Positions 34,477 through 46,937 of a stretch of DNA of 64,000 nt are shown here, in pieces. How positions within the stretch are numbered: position 1 is the first letter of the stretch; every line of letters begins with the position of its first letter. The notes under the pieces were generated by a model that worked only from the letters and a program-made list of their open reading frames with translations, ran no database searches and was not told the origin of the DNA. The stretch is from Anaeramoeba flamelloides (Eukaryota; Metamonada; Anaeramoebidae), in assembly GCA_027625915.1 (NCBI GenBank), contig JANTQA010000012.1:2201001-2265000 (forward strand), read 5' to 3'. Made by a program: the position numbers and the translations under genes.

Positions 34477-37400
34477 ATGGATCGATTTGGACAAAAGCCA
34501 CAATTTCAAGGGATACTTAACAAAACATCTAGTAACAAAATTCACCTTTCAAAAGACAAACTATCTTTAGTCATTTGTAAATAAGTAGCATGATTAGCAT
34601 TCAACCTTTTTTTTTCTTTTTTTTCTTTTTCTTTTTTTTTTCTCTTTTATTTTGGTTTTGAAATAATTTTCTTTAGGTAATTGGAAAGGATGGAAAAAAA
34701 GATATTTAATAATTGTTGGACAAATAATCTATGTTTTTAAATCTGAAAAAGATTACAAAAATGCAAAAGTACCGCTGGAATCACTTTTACTCGCGAATTG
34801 CAAACTCGAAATCAGCGAGCCACCAAAAAAAAAAACAAAGAAAACAAACAAATTTTACTTTAAGATCACAAACCAGATCGGAACAACAGAGTCTTTGATG
34901 TGTGACAGCCAGTCCGAGGGAGGGGTGTGGTATTCTCAAATTTCAAAAGCAATAACATCAAATTCTCAGCAAACAAAGAGAATGGGGATGAATTTAATAC
35001 CATTATCTGAATTGGGCAAGTCAAACAAGGATTTAGGAAAAGGCTTGTTTGGATCTAATTTAAGGTTTAGCAATAGAGAAAGGGATCTCAAGTATATACC
35101 AATCGAGATTCAATTAATGAAAAATCTCTTTTCATTCGACCAAAAAAAAAGTATGTTTCCTAATATTTTATTATTATTATTTTTATTTTTTCTTCCTTTT
35201 TTCTGGTTTGTTATTTTTACAATAAATTTATTCTTATTGGGAATTTATTCTTTGTTCACACTTGAACTCAGGTGTGCAACAACAGACTTACAATTTAAAA
35301 CAAATTAGTATTCTTTTTATTATCTCACCGAACTAATAAAAACTGACCTACTTTGTGTTATCAAAATGGAATTCATTCTATAGCCCATGATTAAACAAGG
35401 ATAAATTTTTTATTAAATTGAAAGACAGGAATATTAAACCAGTCTAAATATGAAAAAAAAACAAAATAATGGACAAAAGTCTGTGAATTTAATTTCAGTA
35501 AGAAATGAAAAAAAAATAAATATTTTTTTCCCCTAACAAATGTCTTTAGGGTGGTACACTCTTAATGAATTCTTTAGCTTCATTGCAAATTTTGTCCTTT
35601 AATTTTGGTTGAGGTTAAATACGATCTTTTATTCATTAGATAAAAATAAATTATTTTTACAAAAAATGGTGAAGTTTTTAAAAAGGTTTTTTTGTTTCTA
35701 ATATCAATACTCCACACAAAGCAAAAATTAAGAGTATTATGGATTTATGTGGTAATTATTAAATTTTACTGATTTCTTAGCTTTTTTTGTACTTATAACT
35801 GACTTAAATGAATAACTAATTGGGTAAAATATTCTTAGGTGCATTTTTAAGGACTTGGATTGTGAAGTTTTTGAGAATATAACAATTATAAACTAACAAA
35901 AAAAACACTATATTTTTTTTATTGTTGGGACAAGGAGTTTTTAATTTCTGTTATTTAATCTTATTCCTAAATTTTTATTCAAAAAAAACCAAAATAAACT
36001 ACATTTTTTGCAAAAATAATTTATTTTAATCTAATGAATAAAAGATCGTATTAACCCCAACCAAAATTAAAGGACAAAATTTGCAATGCAGCTAAAGAAT
36101 TCATTTGTAATGTACATCCTTAATCTTAAGAATACAATGTATTTTTTTAAAAAAAAATTGTTTTAATGAATATGAGCATCTAAATTTGAGTAAAATATGG
36201 TTTGGCACAACTCTTGATTCACTATTTGAGTTTAATAAACCCCTAGAATCTTTTGCTGAAAAGTGAAAATAAATAAAAACATTTTCAATGGTTGTTATTA
36301 TTTTTTATTTTAAAAAATCAAAATAATTTAAAGATCAGTCAGGGGGGGTGAATTTGTTGTTTTTCTTGGGAATTAGAACAAAATTGGAAAATTATTTTAT
36401 TTTTTTTTAAAAATGAAATTTAATTATAACTCTTTACTGTTGTGGAAAAAAATTGGGACACTTCAAAAAAGTGTGACACTTATTTTGTCAAAAATTAAAA
36501 ATTATAACTGCCAACATTAGTAAAACTGAACAAAACCACCAGAATTTTTTGAAAATAATAAGAATTCAAATGGGGATCAAAATCTTTTAAAAAGTATAGT
36601 ATCTAACTTAGTTTACGATGATTTCAATTCTATCAAGATCCTTCAAGTAGAAGGTATTAAAAACCAAATTCTTTATTTTTGATGGTAAGAGCGACAAAAA
36701 CGAGTAAAAAGTAAAATTTGTTTGACAATTCATATCTGGTAAATTAAAACTTTCAGACCTAACTCTTAATTTTTCATCTGAATTATTTTGTGAGTGCTTG
36801 AGAAAAACTCTATTCTTGTCAAGATAAAGCAATTGTGAAAATGACCAATTTCTGATTTTTCGATTTTTCTTCTTAAATCTTTTAAGAAAATGAAAACTTT
36901 ATTTTTTTAAAAATAGCATTGGATATCGAGATTAAGGATTAAAACCCCAAACAAATCAATCTAAAATTCAAAGAACTATCCCAAGAAATCCTTTATTTTT
37001 AAAATAACATTTAAAATGGCAAAGATAAATATTAGAAATTTTTAATTTCAGTGAAGATTTAGTTCTATTATAAAGTATTTGATTTTTAAGACCTTCTACT
37101 TGAAGGATCTTGATAGAATTGAAATCATCGTAAACTAAGTTAGATACTATACTTTTTAAAAGATTTTGATCCCCATTTGAATTCTTATTATTTTCAAAAA
37201 ATTCTGGTGGTTTTGTTCAGTTTTACTAATGTTAATTTTTAATTTTTGACAAAATAAGTGTCACACTTTTTTGAAGTGTCCCAATTTTTTTCCGTAACAG
37301 TTATTGAAAAAAACATAATTCCTTTTGTTTTGTATCGAGTAGAATACACATCACCAAAACAAAACAATTTTAAAAGCTAAATTGAAATTAAACTATTCTT

Positions 37401-40400
37401 GATATGTGTTGAGGAATATACTTTTAACTTTTTTTTACCTTTTTTTTTAATCAAAAAATCATAAAATATAAATACCACCAAACACTCAAGATATAAATGT
37501 TTTTTTTTAACAGTATATTTGTAATTTTTCAAACTCACTTGGAAACAAATAATCTGAAAAAGAAAAATCTCATTAAATGAAAATGAGTACCGAACTCCCG
37601 ATGTCTTCAGAAGATTTGATTTTTTATAGAAAAATTTCTTCTGAAAAAAAACCAATCTAACACTATTTCCGGTGACACTCTCAACTAAATAACGTTTTTC
37701 TCCTTTTGAATTTGAAATTTTTAATATAGTTTTCCAAATAAAATCATTTTTAAAAAAATGAATACCTTTCTTTAGGTTTCTTAAAATTGTAGTATTTCAA
37801 TAAATCTCTTTTTTCAATACAAATATATTTTGGGTAAATCTCTTATGGCCAAAAATTAAACTTTGTTTCTGTCAAAGGTTATCCAAAAAAAACATTTTTT
37901 TCAAATATCAAATATTTTTTTTAATTGAACTTTGAAGATTAAATAAAAAATAATTAGAATAACACACACCAAAGAATAGTTGATCTCCTCCTTAAATAAA
38001 ACTAATAAATCAATAGATTTTCTTAAAAATAGAAAAAACTCAAATTCTCACGGTTCCTATTTAAAAAAACGTGAATGTTCATTTTGATCTTCAATTGAAG
38101 ATCAAATAAAATTCGAAGAGAAATCAAAATGATTTCTCTACAACCATTTTTACTTTATCAATAACATGAGAATAACATGTTTTTCACCAAGTGACTAGAG
38201 ATCTTGCAATAAAAAAAAATTTACAAATGAATTAAGTGTAAAAAAAAAATCGAAAAAACAATGTGCAAAAATGTGAAAAAATGATTTTAATTTTGGAATT
38301 TCCGAAATATATTTACCTTCTAATATCCATTAAAATCCTTTGAACCCATGTAATTCCTCACCACAACTGGGATGCTTTGACTGGAAAATAGTTTAGATTC
38401 CTAAACTTGGTTAACCAAGTTAAATTCAAATTTCAACGAGCAACTCTTAATTCAATTCCAAATTAAAAGATTTTTAATTATGTTCCCAAAATAAATAAAA
38501 ATTGTTTCAGTTCATTATCTTTGATATTTTTTTTTTTCTTTATTAATTTATTGATCAACAATTCCCTTTCAATTTTTTACATTAATTATTTTGGAAAAAA
38601 CAATTATTTGTTGTAAATATTGATTATAGAAAACTTGTAGTTAAATCTTTTTTATTTCAAAAATTTATTCTTTTTTTGAAAAAATTTAATGAAAAATTTT
38701 TAATGATTTACTTTTTTTTAATATTTCAAAACATAATAGTATTTTTTTGTGGAATATTTAAATTTGGATACACCAAATATTTGCCTCTTGATCAAAGAAT
38801 ATTTGTAATGTCAAACTATGATCTCAAAATAATTCCATTAGTTGAAAACCCTTTAGTCAATACAATTGTCATCCCATTTAATTCCATATCCAAACTCGAA
38901 ATGTTTACAAATACAGACAAGCAATATAAAATATCAATTCAACAAGAAAAGGAAAAAGAAAAAAAACAAATCGTATTAACAACTGATAGCATTTTCGATG
39001 TACTTTCATTTTATATAATAATGGAAATTTTATCAAAAAGAATTTATTCAAATGCGTTTATTGAAAGCAAAATACAAAAATTTAAATTATCTCCCAGAAT
39101 TTTGCAGACAATTTGTATCAAATTTTTGGATATTTTAAATACTTTACTCGTGAAAAATATTAAAATGTTCGATTTAAATTACTTTATGAATAATAAATCA
39201 AAAATATTTGATCAATTATTAAATATTTTAAAAAATACAGAATCAATCGATGATATAGAAAAGCTTGAAAACAATTTAATCAATAGTGTTTCACTTTTTG
39301 CCTTATTTTTTATGTGCAATTGGTTATTACCCGATCCAATAATTCTTCCAAAGCTGTCTGAACATTTTTTCATGAAAGGTTTGCTTTTTATTTTTTCCTT
39401 TTTTTTTTTTTTTTTTGTGTTTTTTTTTTTTTTGATAATTTTACTTTTTAATTAAATATATCTTAACTTACTGCATGAACCCAATTCTTCAATTTTCTAT
39501 CCTTAGAATTTTTTTTTTTTAAATTAATAATAAATAAGATTGTAATCATAATAATACTGATACTTAATTATCGATATTTTTTTCAAGATTTAAAAAAAAT
39601 ATATTTTAAAAAAGATAAAAAATTTTAGAAAAATAAAAATCTTTATAAAGATAAGAATAATAAATAATTTGAAAATTACAATTTTGAGAAATTTTTATCT
39701 GATCATTTTGCCTTTGTGATTTTTATGAGGATTCTTTATTTAAAAAAATATTTTTAAATCTAGAATTTTTTTTGAATGCTTTGAATATTCTAAAATTGAT
39801 CTTTAGTAAGAATATTCTTTGTTTATTTAATGAAAAAAACAAATCATTTTTTTTTAAAGAAGTTGTTGAAGACAAAAAAAATTTGATTAATCTAATTAAT
39901 TTGTGATTTAAAAGATAATGAACGGTGTTCAAACTTGTTCTAATAATTTGTAACATACTTCAATAATGTTTTTACCCATTCGTCCATTATAATGGCATTT
40001 ATTTTTGATAGTCCTTAAGCAGGAATTACAAATATTTTTATATTTTAAACAAATTCATTTTTCTCAATATATAAAAATAATATCAAAAAAATTTATAATT
40101 GCAAAATTTTTGAATAAACTACTTTGTCATTTTTTATGAGAATCATAATAAAAATTCAAATCACTTTGAAATAAAAAAGGAATTTGAGTTTTAGATATCA
40201 AATTACATTTTCAAAAATATCTAAACCAAATGTTTTTTATAAAAATCAACTTTGATAAAAAAAAAAAATTGCCTTTTATTGGTAAATTTGTAAACTAAAA
40301 TTCAAAATTTTCCACATAGCTTAAAACAGTTAAAAGAATCACAATAATACAAATTCATTCAAATTGGAAATAAATTTAATTTTTGTAAAATATGAAAATC

Positions 40401-43400
40401 TTTTTATCATCTTTTAGTTTTTTGTTTTCATTTCATTTTTTGAATTACCTAACGAGTTTGGTTCGATCAATAAATTTTTTTCGAAAGATTGATATTAGGC
40501 TAAAGTTGAGCTTTTTTAAAGAGACAAACTTAAATAAAATTAGTTGATGGTCTCTAATCATTTTATGGATCAATATTCATTAATCGAATTTTAACAAATT
40601 TATCAATCAATTTTTTTGTTTTACCATCTCCAAAATTTTTAACTAACACACCAATAATTTATTATTATTGTGAATTATTTATTTTTTGTTTTGTGAGTAT
40701 TGTAATTTATAAATAATTGTTAATATTTCAATTAGTGAATGGTTCTAATTTAGTATTTCTTCCAGAATTGATTAAATTAGATTTTTTTTTCAAAAATTGA
40801 ATTTGGCTGCGTTAAAAATTTTGAATTGGAGTTTAGTAGTAAAAGTATATTTATTAATACTATTCTTATTAAAATCATCTTATTTTTTTTTAAAAATAGG
40901 TTGAATGAATAATTTTTTATTTATACAAAAGAATGAAAATAAATATCCAATTTTTATAATATGTCCTTAATAAAATTAAGCACTATTTTTTTCTGATTAA
41001 TATTTTCGAAATTAAGTTCATAACTTAATTCAATCAACCCCTGTGATAATTTTTTTTATAATAAAAACACTCTCAACTTTTGAATATCGAAAATATTTTT
41101 TGAAATTACTGTGCACTTTTTTATTTTTTTTTGAAAAATTGGGGTTGAGAAAAGTTTGAAATAAAAGAATAAGTTAATATATTAAATTAGAATGCTTTTC
41201 CAGAGAATTTATCCTTTTAGTACAACTTTTTTTTAATTTTACCATTTAAAAACTAAAAAAAAACATTTGAGGACCAAATTAGTGCCTTTTGTGAAAAAGA
41301 AAATTCCCATAATTTAGAATTTGTTTTAGTAAATGAGTTAAAACAAGATAGTGAATCTAAAAATATACATAATTTCAACTTTGAATTCAATAATTTTGGC
41401 AAAAAATGTTTTCAAGAAAAAGTTAAATTGAAACTTTATTTATTTTTATTTTTTAATTTAGTTTTTTTAATAGTATTAATGGAAGGTATTTGATCAGTTT
41501 TTCATTTTTAGTGTTTTTTGGGTTTTAGGGACATATTATTTCCTTTTGTTAAATTTATTTATTTTATCTTTTTTAATAGAAAATAAAACAAAAAGCGAAA
41601 TTTTTTTGAAAAAAAAAAAAAAAGAAAAAGAAAAAGAAAAACAAAATCATTAGTCGTCAATATTTAATATGATAAATACAATTAATAGTTAAATAACAAT
41701 GAAAACACTCAGAAACTAAATAAGATTTTTTTTTATCATGAAAGAAGTAAAAACAAATTAATAATTATCATTTGATAAAAAAATTGGGAAACAAAAATTT
41801 TCTTTTAAAAACTCTTTTCCAAAATATTGGGTAAATGAAATTTTATAATTAAGAAAAATTAATTCTTAATATTTCATCTGAAGAATCAGATTAAAAATTC
41901 ATTCATTACCTTTCTTGATATTTATTAATAGAAAATGCTGTTCTGTGAAGCATAAGTCTGATTTTGAATTAAAATTAAAGCTAAGTGGCTTTTATGTATT
42001 TTTGAGAAAATGGAGGATTTGATGATATCTTTTTCAAGTCACGGTATCTTTTTTAAAACACTATAAAGTTTCAAAAATCGTGATTATTTTTATTAAATCG
42101 CAAAAATCAATAATATCACGATAATATCAATACAAATCGCAATATTCTATAAAATCACAATAAATTGTCTAAAAATCGTGATAAATATCAAAATATTGTT
42201 ATAAAAAATTAATTGCGATATAATAGTTAATTACCTAAAAGATAATCCAACAATATTTTTAAAAAGTAAAATTTTGTTTGATCAAAAAATAGATTATGTG
42301 AAAAAAAAAGTTAATCTTTTAAAAAACAACAAAAAAGATTCTTAATTTAATCAAGGATCAGATCAAAGAGTTTTCATTGTGTTTTATTTTAATTTTGGTT
42401 GATAGATCGATGGATCATTAATATCAATAAACATAAAAACAAAAGGCAAATATATATGTTTTCTCAGTATATCGTGGTGTTATAAATTAAGTTGAATGAA
42501 AATGCTTCTAAAACAACCAACACTTTATCTGTTCTTTAAATAATGTGTTATTCTATGAAAACCTTTTCTTTATTCTATGAAAGTTGAAAGGAGTTATGAA
42601 TAACTTTTCAAAAGCTTTCACAACAACCTAGCCACATTATCACTAATTAAGATTTTTTCTAAACTTGTTTTTCTTCTTGTTATCTTCTTCTTTGAGCATA
42701 TCTTTGTATTGTACAGAAAACACAACTAGAGTTTAAAGATTTTTGTTTGGAATCGATTACCAATAAGAAGGAAGATTGTTCTTTCTTCTTTTTGGTTAGT
42801 TCACTGGTGAAGGTAATAACGCCATTTTTAAAAATACACATCTATTTTATATTCAAGTATATTACTGAAATGAATGATTATTTGTTTGATCATAAAATTT
42901 ACTGGAGATTTTACATATTGTTAAAAAAAAAAAAATGCAAAATTATTTTTTTGAAAACACTTTGCTCATTGCTTTTTTAAAAAGTTTTATTTCTTACAAA
43001 CCTTTCAAACACTTGTGGGCACTTTACAATCCCTTCAAACACTTTCTACATCTTTTAACGGGAAAAGTGTTGTAAAAGTCTCAAGGCTTTATAAAAGTCA
43101 AGAGATTTTTTTTTGTCTGGTTATTTTTAAAAAATAATTCTGCTTTTTATCGCGATCATGTGGAATATCACTATTTTATGATTTTTCCTGATAATATAAG
43201 ATTAATAAGATTGATTTAATATTATCACGAATTTATAGCTAATATCATGATAATACATATTTCCATCAAAACCTCTAATTGATAAATATTCAAAAATAAT
43301 GTGGTTAAGAGGATTTGAATAACTACCTCCGTATTGTAACTTGGACGTGTTACAACTGTACCATTATAAGTTCTCTCAAAAAATAATGATTTAAATAATA

Positions 43401-44632
43401 ATTTCAATAACATATTTAAATGTTTTAATATTTTATTGTCATATATTAATCTTTTAACAAATAATTATCATACAAATTTACTACTTAATTAAATGTTCAA
43501 ATTAAAATTCAAAAAAAAAAAAAACATATTTATTTTTCTTATATCTATTATAAAATAATTCAATACTTAAACCCTTTTCTTATGTAATTCTTAAATTTAT
43601 TTTATTTTTATTAATATTTCGTAAAAAATAGATGAAAATATCGAAATAAAAACAGAAAAATTGGCTGATCTCTTTTCAAATTTTTCAAATCAAGTTTATT
43701 ATATTTTTTCAATTGTTTTTAGTTCCTCAAATTATCTTTATAAATCATTTAAAAATCCAATTTTTTTAGAACAAATGGCAAGAGTATTATCACAAATTTA
43801 TCATTTTTTTCCAATTAATGAAAATCATGATTCGTTCCAAATTATGATTAATCAAAATTTACAAATTACAACACTTAAGGAAATGATTAAAAATTCAAAA
43901 GTAAATATTTTCTTTTTTTTCTTTTGATTTATTTTTTAAAATTATTTAATCATCAATTTTATTTTTACTAATTTCTGATTAAAAATTAAACTATGTATAA
44001 AAAAAAAAAAAAAGAAAATTTTCCCTACAAATCGAGAAAAATCATCTTTAACTAAAAAACAACAACAAATGAAAATCATGTCTTTGCAACCAGAAGTTAA
44101 AAAACAAGATAATTGGAAAGAAAAAAAAATCGAAGAAATAAAAAAAGTTTATGAAAAAAATAATTCAAACAACGAAAAAAATGAAAAAAAATTTTGTGTA
44201 TATATGCAAGAGGATGAATCTTATGAATCTGATGACGACGAAGAAACATTTTTTGAAACTTTATTTTTAGAAAAGCATCAATATCATCAACCACCACTTC
44301 CATTAGTTCAACCAAATTTAGATTATTCTCATAATATTTCCAAAAGTTCCAAAAAGCGTAAGAATAAAATTTTAATGAGCAAATCGGACAGAATTTTAAC
44401 AATTCTTGGAAACAATTTCCAAAATTGTGATTTCATTGAATCAAATTTATTAAAATTTCAAAAATCTGAATCTGGAATTGAAGCTAGTTTATTATTAGAA
44501 ACAATATTAGAAACATTATCTTTAGAATTATCATTGATTAGTAAAGACTGTGCAAATAATTATTCTGAATTTAATCAAATTAAGCAACTTATCGATAGAA
44601 ATGATTTGGAAACAAACAAAAACATTAAATAA
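34477..44632 (+). CDS. PH-domain signalling protein
   Basis: Five exons (34477-34531, 34677-35150, 38740-39378, 43632-43900, 44015-44632) join in frame to 2055 nt, 684 codons plus stop. Donors are GTAACA, GTATGT, GTTTGC and GTAAAT. Residues about 9-105 form a PH domain: QGILNKTSSNWKGWKKRYLI, VFKSEKDYKNAKVPL, and a closing GGVWYSQISKAI helix with the PH Trp. A second PH-like beta segment follows at about residues 180-270 (QRIFVMSNYDLKIIPL, IPFNSISKLEMF). Then comes a helical, Leu-rich region with a WLLPDPI motif that I cannot assign, a Lys/Asn/Glu linker with an acidic DESYESDDDEE patch, and a final helix. PH domains bind phosphoinositides or proteins at membranes. Partner and activity are unknown. 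The exon count and phase closure make the model good; the function beyond PH is open. Confidence 0.78.
35549..36119. mobile_element. 571-bp element with ~118-bp TIRs
   Basis: Arms 35549-35668 and 36002-36119 are inverted copies with few differences; landmarks are GAATTCTTTAGC, GGACAAAATTTGCAATG as complement, and GATCTTTTATTCATTAGAT. TTA is present at both edges as a likely 3-bp target duplication. The middle is non-coding. Non-autonomous DNA transposon. Confidence 0.75.
36437..37300. mobile_element. 864-bp element with ~215-bp TIRs
   Basis: Arms 36437-36655 and 37091-37300 are almost identical in inverted orientation. The ends are CTGTTGTGGAAAAAAATTGG and its near-complement ending CCGTAACAG. 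TA precedes the left end. The right arm lacks about 7 bp present on the left. The ~435-bp centre has no transposase. The ends recall Tc1/mariner-type elements. High arm identity suggests fairly recent mobility or arm conversion. Confidence 0.75.
40280..40850 (+). repeat. Dispersed repeat family R4
   Basis: The most compact copy of the family, close to 25340-26040 through the AACTAAAATTCAAAATTTTCC start and the TTTTTCAAAAATTGAATTTG end. Useful as the uninterrupted reference. Confidence 0.55.
40968..41535 (+). repeat. Dispersed repeat R5, uninterrupted copy
   Basis: Nearly collinear with 52148-52535 plus 54225-54400: CACTATTTTTTTCTGATTAA, CTCTCAACTTTTGAATATCG, AATTGGGGTTGAGAAAA, then AAAATGTTTTCAAGAAAAAG and TTTAGTGTTTTTTGGG. 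It shows the empty site of the 1.65-kb insertion found in the other copy. Confidence 0.7.
42020..43250. repeat. ATCGTGATA-rich block
   Basis: Clusters of ATCGTGAT / AATCACGATA motifs in both orientations at 42030-42240 and again at 43145-43255 flank about 900 bp of ordinary AT-rich DNA. The layout resembles subterminal repeats of a DNA transposon, but no exact termini were found. Confidence 0.35.
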
Positions 44633-46937
44633 TTCAAATAATATATTATTATTATTATTTTTTTTTAATCAAATTATTTTTAGAGTTATTAAATTTACTT
44701 TTTTTTTTTATATTTTAAATAATTTTTATTTTTAAATCTATACAATCAATTGATTCGTATATCCAATAATAAAAAGATAAAATAAATACATTTTGGGATT
44801 ATTCTTTTTTTATATTATTATCTTTTTTTCAGTATATAAAAAACAATTGATATTAATTTCATACTTAGCTGTATTTGGGAATTGCAAATAATTTTTAATA
44901 GAAAAAAAAGTAAGATAGTGATCAATACCAATAAATCCGAAATCCATACCTTTGATATAACATTAACAATTTTATTTTTTTTCCTTTTTTTTATTGGCTG
45001 AAATTGGTTTTATAATGGGAATAAGATTTAAAAAAGAAAAAGATCAAATTGTTACTTTCTAATAATGTGATACTGAAAAATGAAGGTATGTATAACTTGA
45101 AAATAAAAACTGAAAAAGTAAAGGCATATAAATCAAGGGTTTGAAGCAAAAAAGTGATCAAAAAGAAAAAAGAAATTACCACAATTAAACAATGATCCCC
45201 AAATAAACCATTCATTGTCACACTATTAAATTAAATTATCTAACAAAAGTTTCTGAAAGTGTTATTTGATGTAATTTTGAGTGTTCTTTATAAAAAAAAT
45301 ATCACAGACCATTTTCTGATTTTTTTACGAAATGCTTTTATCAACCCTTTTTCAATTTCTTTTTCTTTCAATTTTTTTTTCCTTTCTTCAAGTTTTTGTT
45401 TTTGCCTTTTAACATGGAAATAATTTGAGTGTATCCTTTCTCATGAATAATCTTGAAATCTATACTTTACACCAAAATTTCGGGAAGTTAAAGTATTAAA
45501 AGTTGATATTGGGCTATATTATTCTTTTTTTTTGTAGATAATAATAAGGATAATAAAAACAAATGTAAATATTTTTAAAGAGCCTTTTAATTATTTTTTT
45601 TTTTTTTTCAATTTTTTTTTATTAATAAATCTGGTGAAATATTATTCAAATCTAAATATTAATACCAAATTAAGATAATATATCTAATGTTGCTGATAAA
45701 AAAGATTCAATACCTTTATTAATAATTTTGAGTGAGAAGAGTTAGTTGAATCTTTTAAAACAATTCCAAATAACAGTTTAGGAATTAGGAAAGTGCGATA
45801 GAATACCTAGAGTACCTAGGTTTTCAAGAATTAAAAAGAATGGAGTAAAATCAAAAATTTCACTGAATTCTTTTAAATTCTAAAACATTACCTAACAGCG
45901 ATTTTCCTAAGGTTTTCTGTTTTATTTGTTAAATCTATTGATTTTTTTATCAAAGCAAAAATTAAAAAAACCTAAGGAAAGTGAAAACCAAACAGCTCTT
46001 TTCTTAAGGTTTACAGTTTTATCTGTAATTTCTATTTATTTTCCCATATAAACAAAAAACTTAAAAGTTAACGGTGCTAAACAGAGGTTTTAAAAATCCA
46101 TGCCTTAAGAGACGCCTAATTTAATTGATTTGTATAAAATGAAAGTATGTCTGTAAATGATGTATTTTATAGAATTTCCCAATTGTATAAATGGTTAGAA
46201 AAAATATCTACAAATTATTATTAAACAAATTATAATTGGATTTTTTACAAAGAATCAATTTTAAAAATAGGTGTTGTTTTGACATTATTTTTTCCTTAAC
46301 TTTCCAAATTGAAGGCAGAATCCACAATAATAATATATTTGAATTTAAAAATCAATATATTTAGAACCTGAGTAATTATTTTTTTTAATATCAAAGATAA
46401 ACTCAATAATCATCAACCTAAAAACCCAAAAGACTGATTAGTTTTGTTTCCTTTTTAGAAGTTAATTGTAACACCAATATGTTTCTAATACTTCTGGAAA
46501 TTATTTGTCAAAATGCATCTATTGAGTTATTGAATTCGATTGGTTAATTATTTACTTTTTTTTAAAAAAAAACATATATTTTAGCAACTAATCTACATTT
46601 TGAGATAGATTTAAGAAAGATTTTTTGCAACTTTGAAGTCTGAATATTGATAATTCAGTCTTTAAATTTGTTACTAAATGAAGATTTTATTCTGAAATTG
46701 TTGGATTTTTTATGAATACATCGCCCATTTTTAATTGATGAGATCCATAAATATTACTTCTTTCCTAATTGATTTTTTAGAGACATCTGAACCATTTGTG
46801 TTATTATGATTTATCCCCAATAACAATTCACTTTAATTTTTGACTTCTCTGTGGTTGAACTAATCCCTTAAGACTTTAATTTTTCATAAAAAAAACCATT
46901 TTTTCTTGTTCAACGTCTAAATTTAGTTTCTTTAATT
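44633..46937. other. Intergenic region between PH and PRP19 genes
   Basis: T-rich 3' flank, then a hairpin-family copy at 45795-46090. No gene is seen. A 76-codon minus frame at 44991-45221 is low complexity. Confidence 0.5.
45795..46090. repeat. Hairpin repeat, CTAACG family
   Basis: Starts AGTGCGATAGAATACCTAGA. Contains a TTTTCAAGAATTAAAAAGAA palindrome and then AGGTTTTCTGTTTTATTT modules with CCTAAGGAAAG linkers. Confidence 0.5.

Larger units (their letters stand above)
35151..38739. other. Intron 2 of the PH gene (3.59 kb)
   Basis: GTATGT donor and AATAG acceptor. It carries two large TIR elements (35549-36119, 36437-37300). No gene is seen between them. Confidence 0.7.
39379..43631. 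other. Intron 3 of the PH gene (4.25 kb)
   Basis: GTTTGC donor and AATAG acceptor. Holds repeats R4 (40280-40850) and R5 (40968-41535) and an ATCGTGATA-rich block (42020-43250). Confidence 0.65.

Noticed and set aside
38740-43900. RasGAP or RhoGAP identity for the helical part of the PH protein
   Set aside because: The local motif looks loosely like a GAP segment but the expected Arg finger and surrounding conserved residues are missing. Left unassigned.
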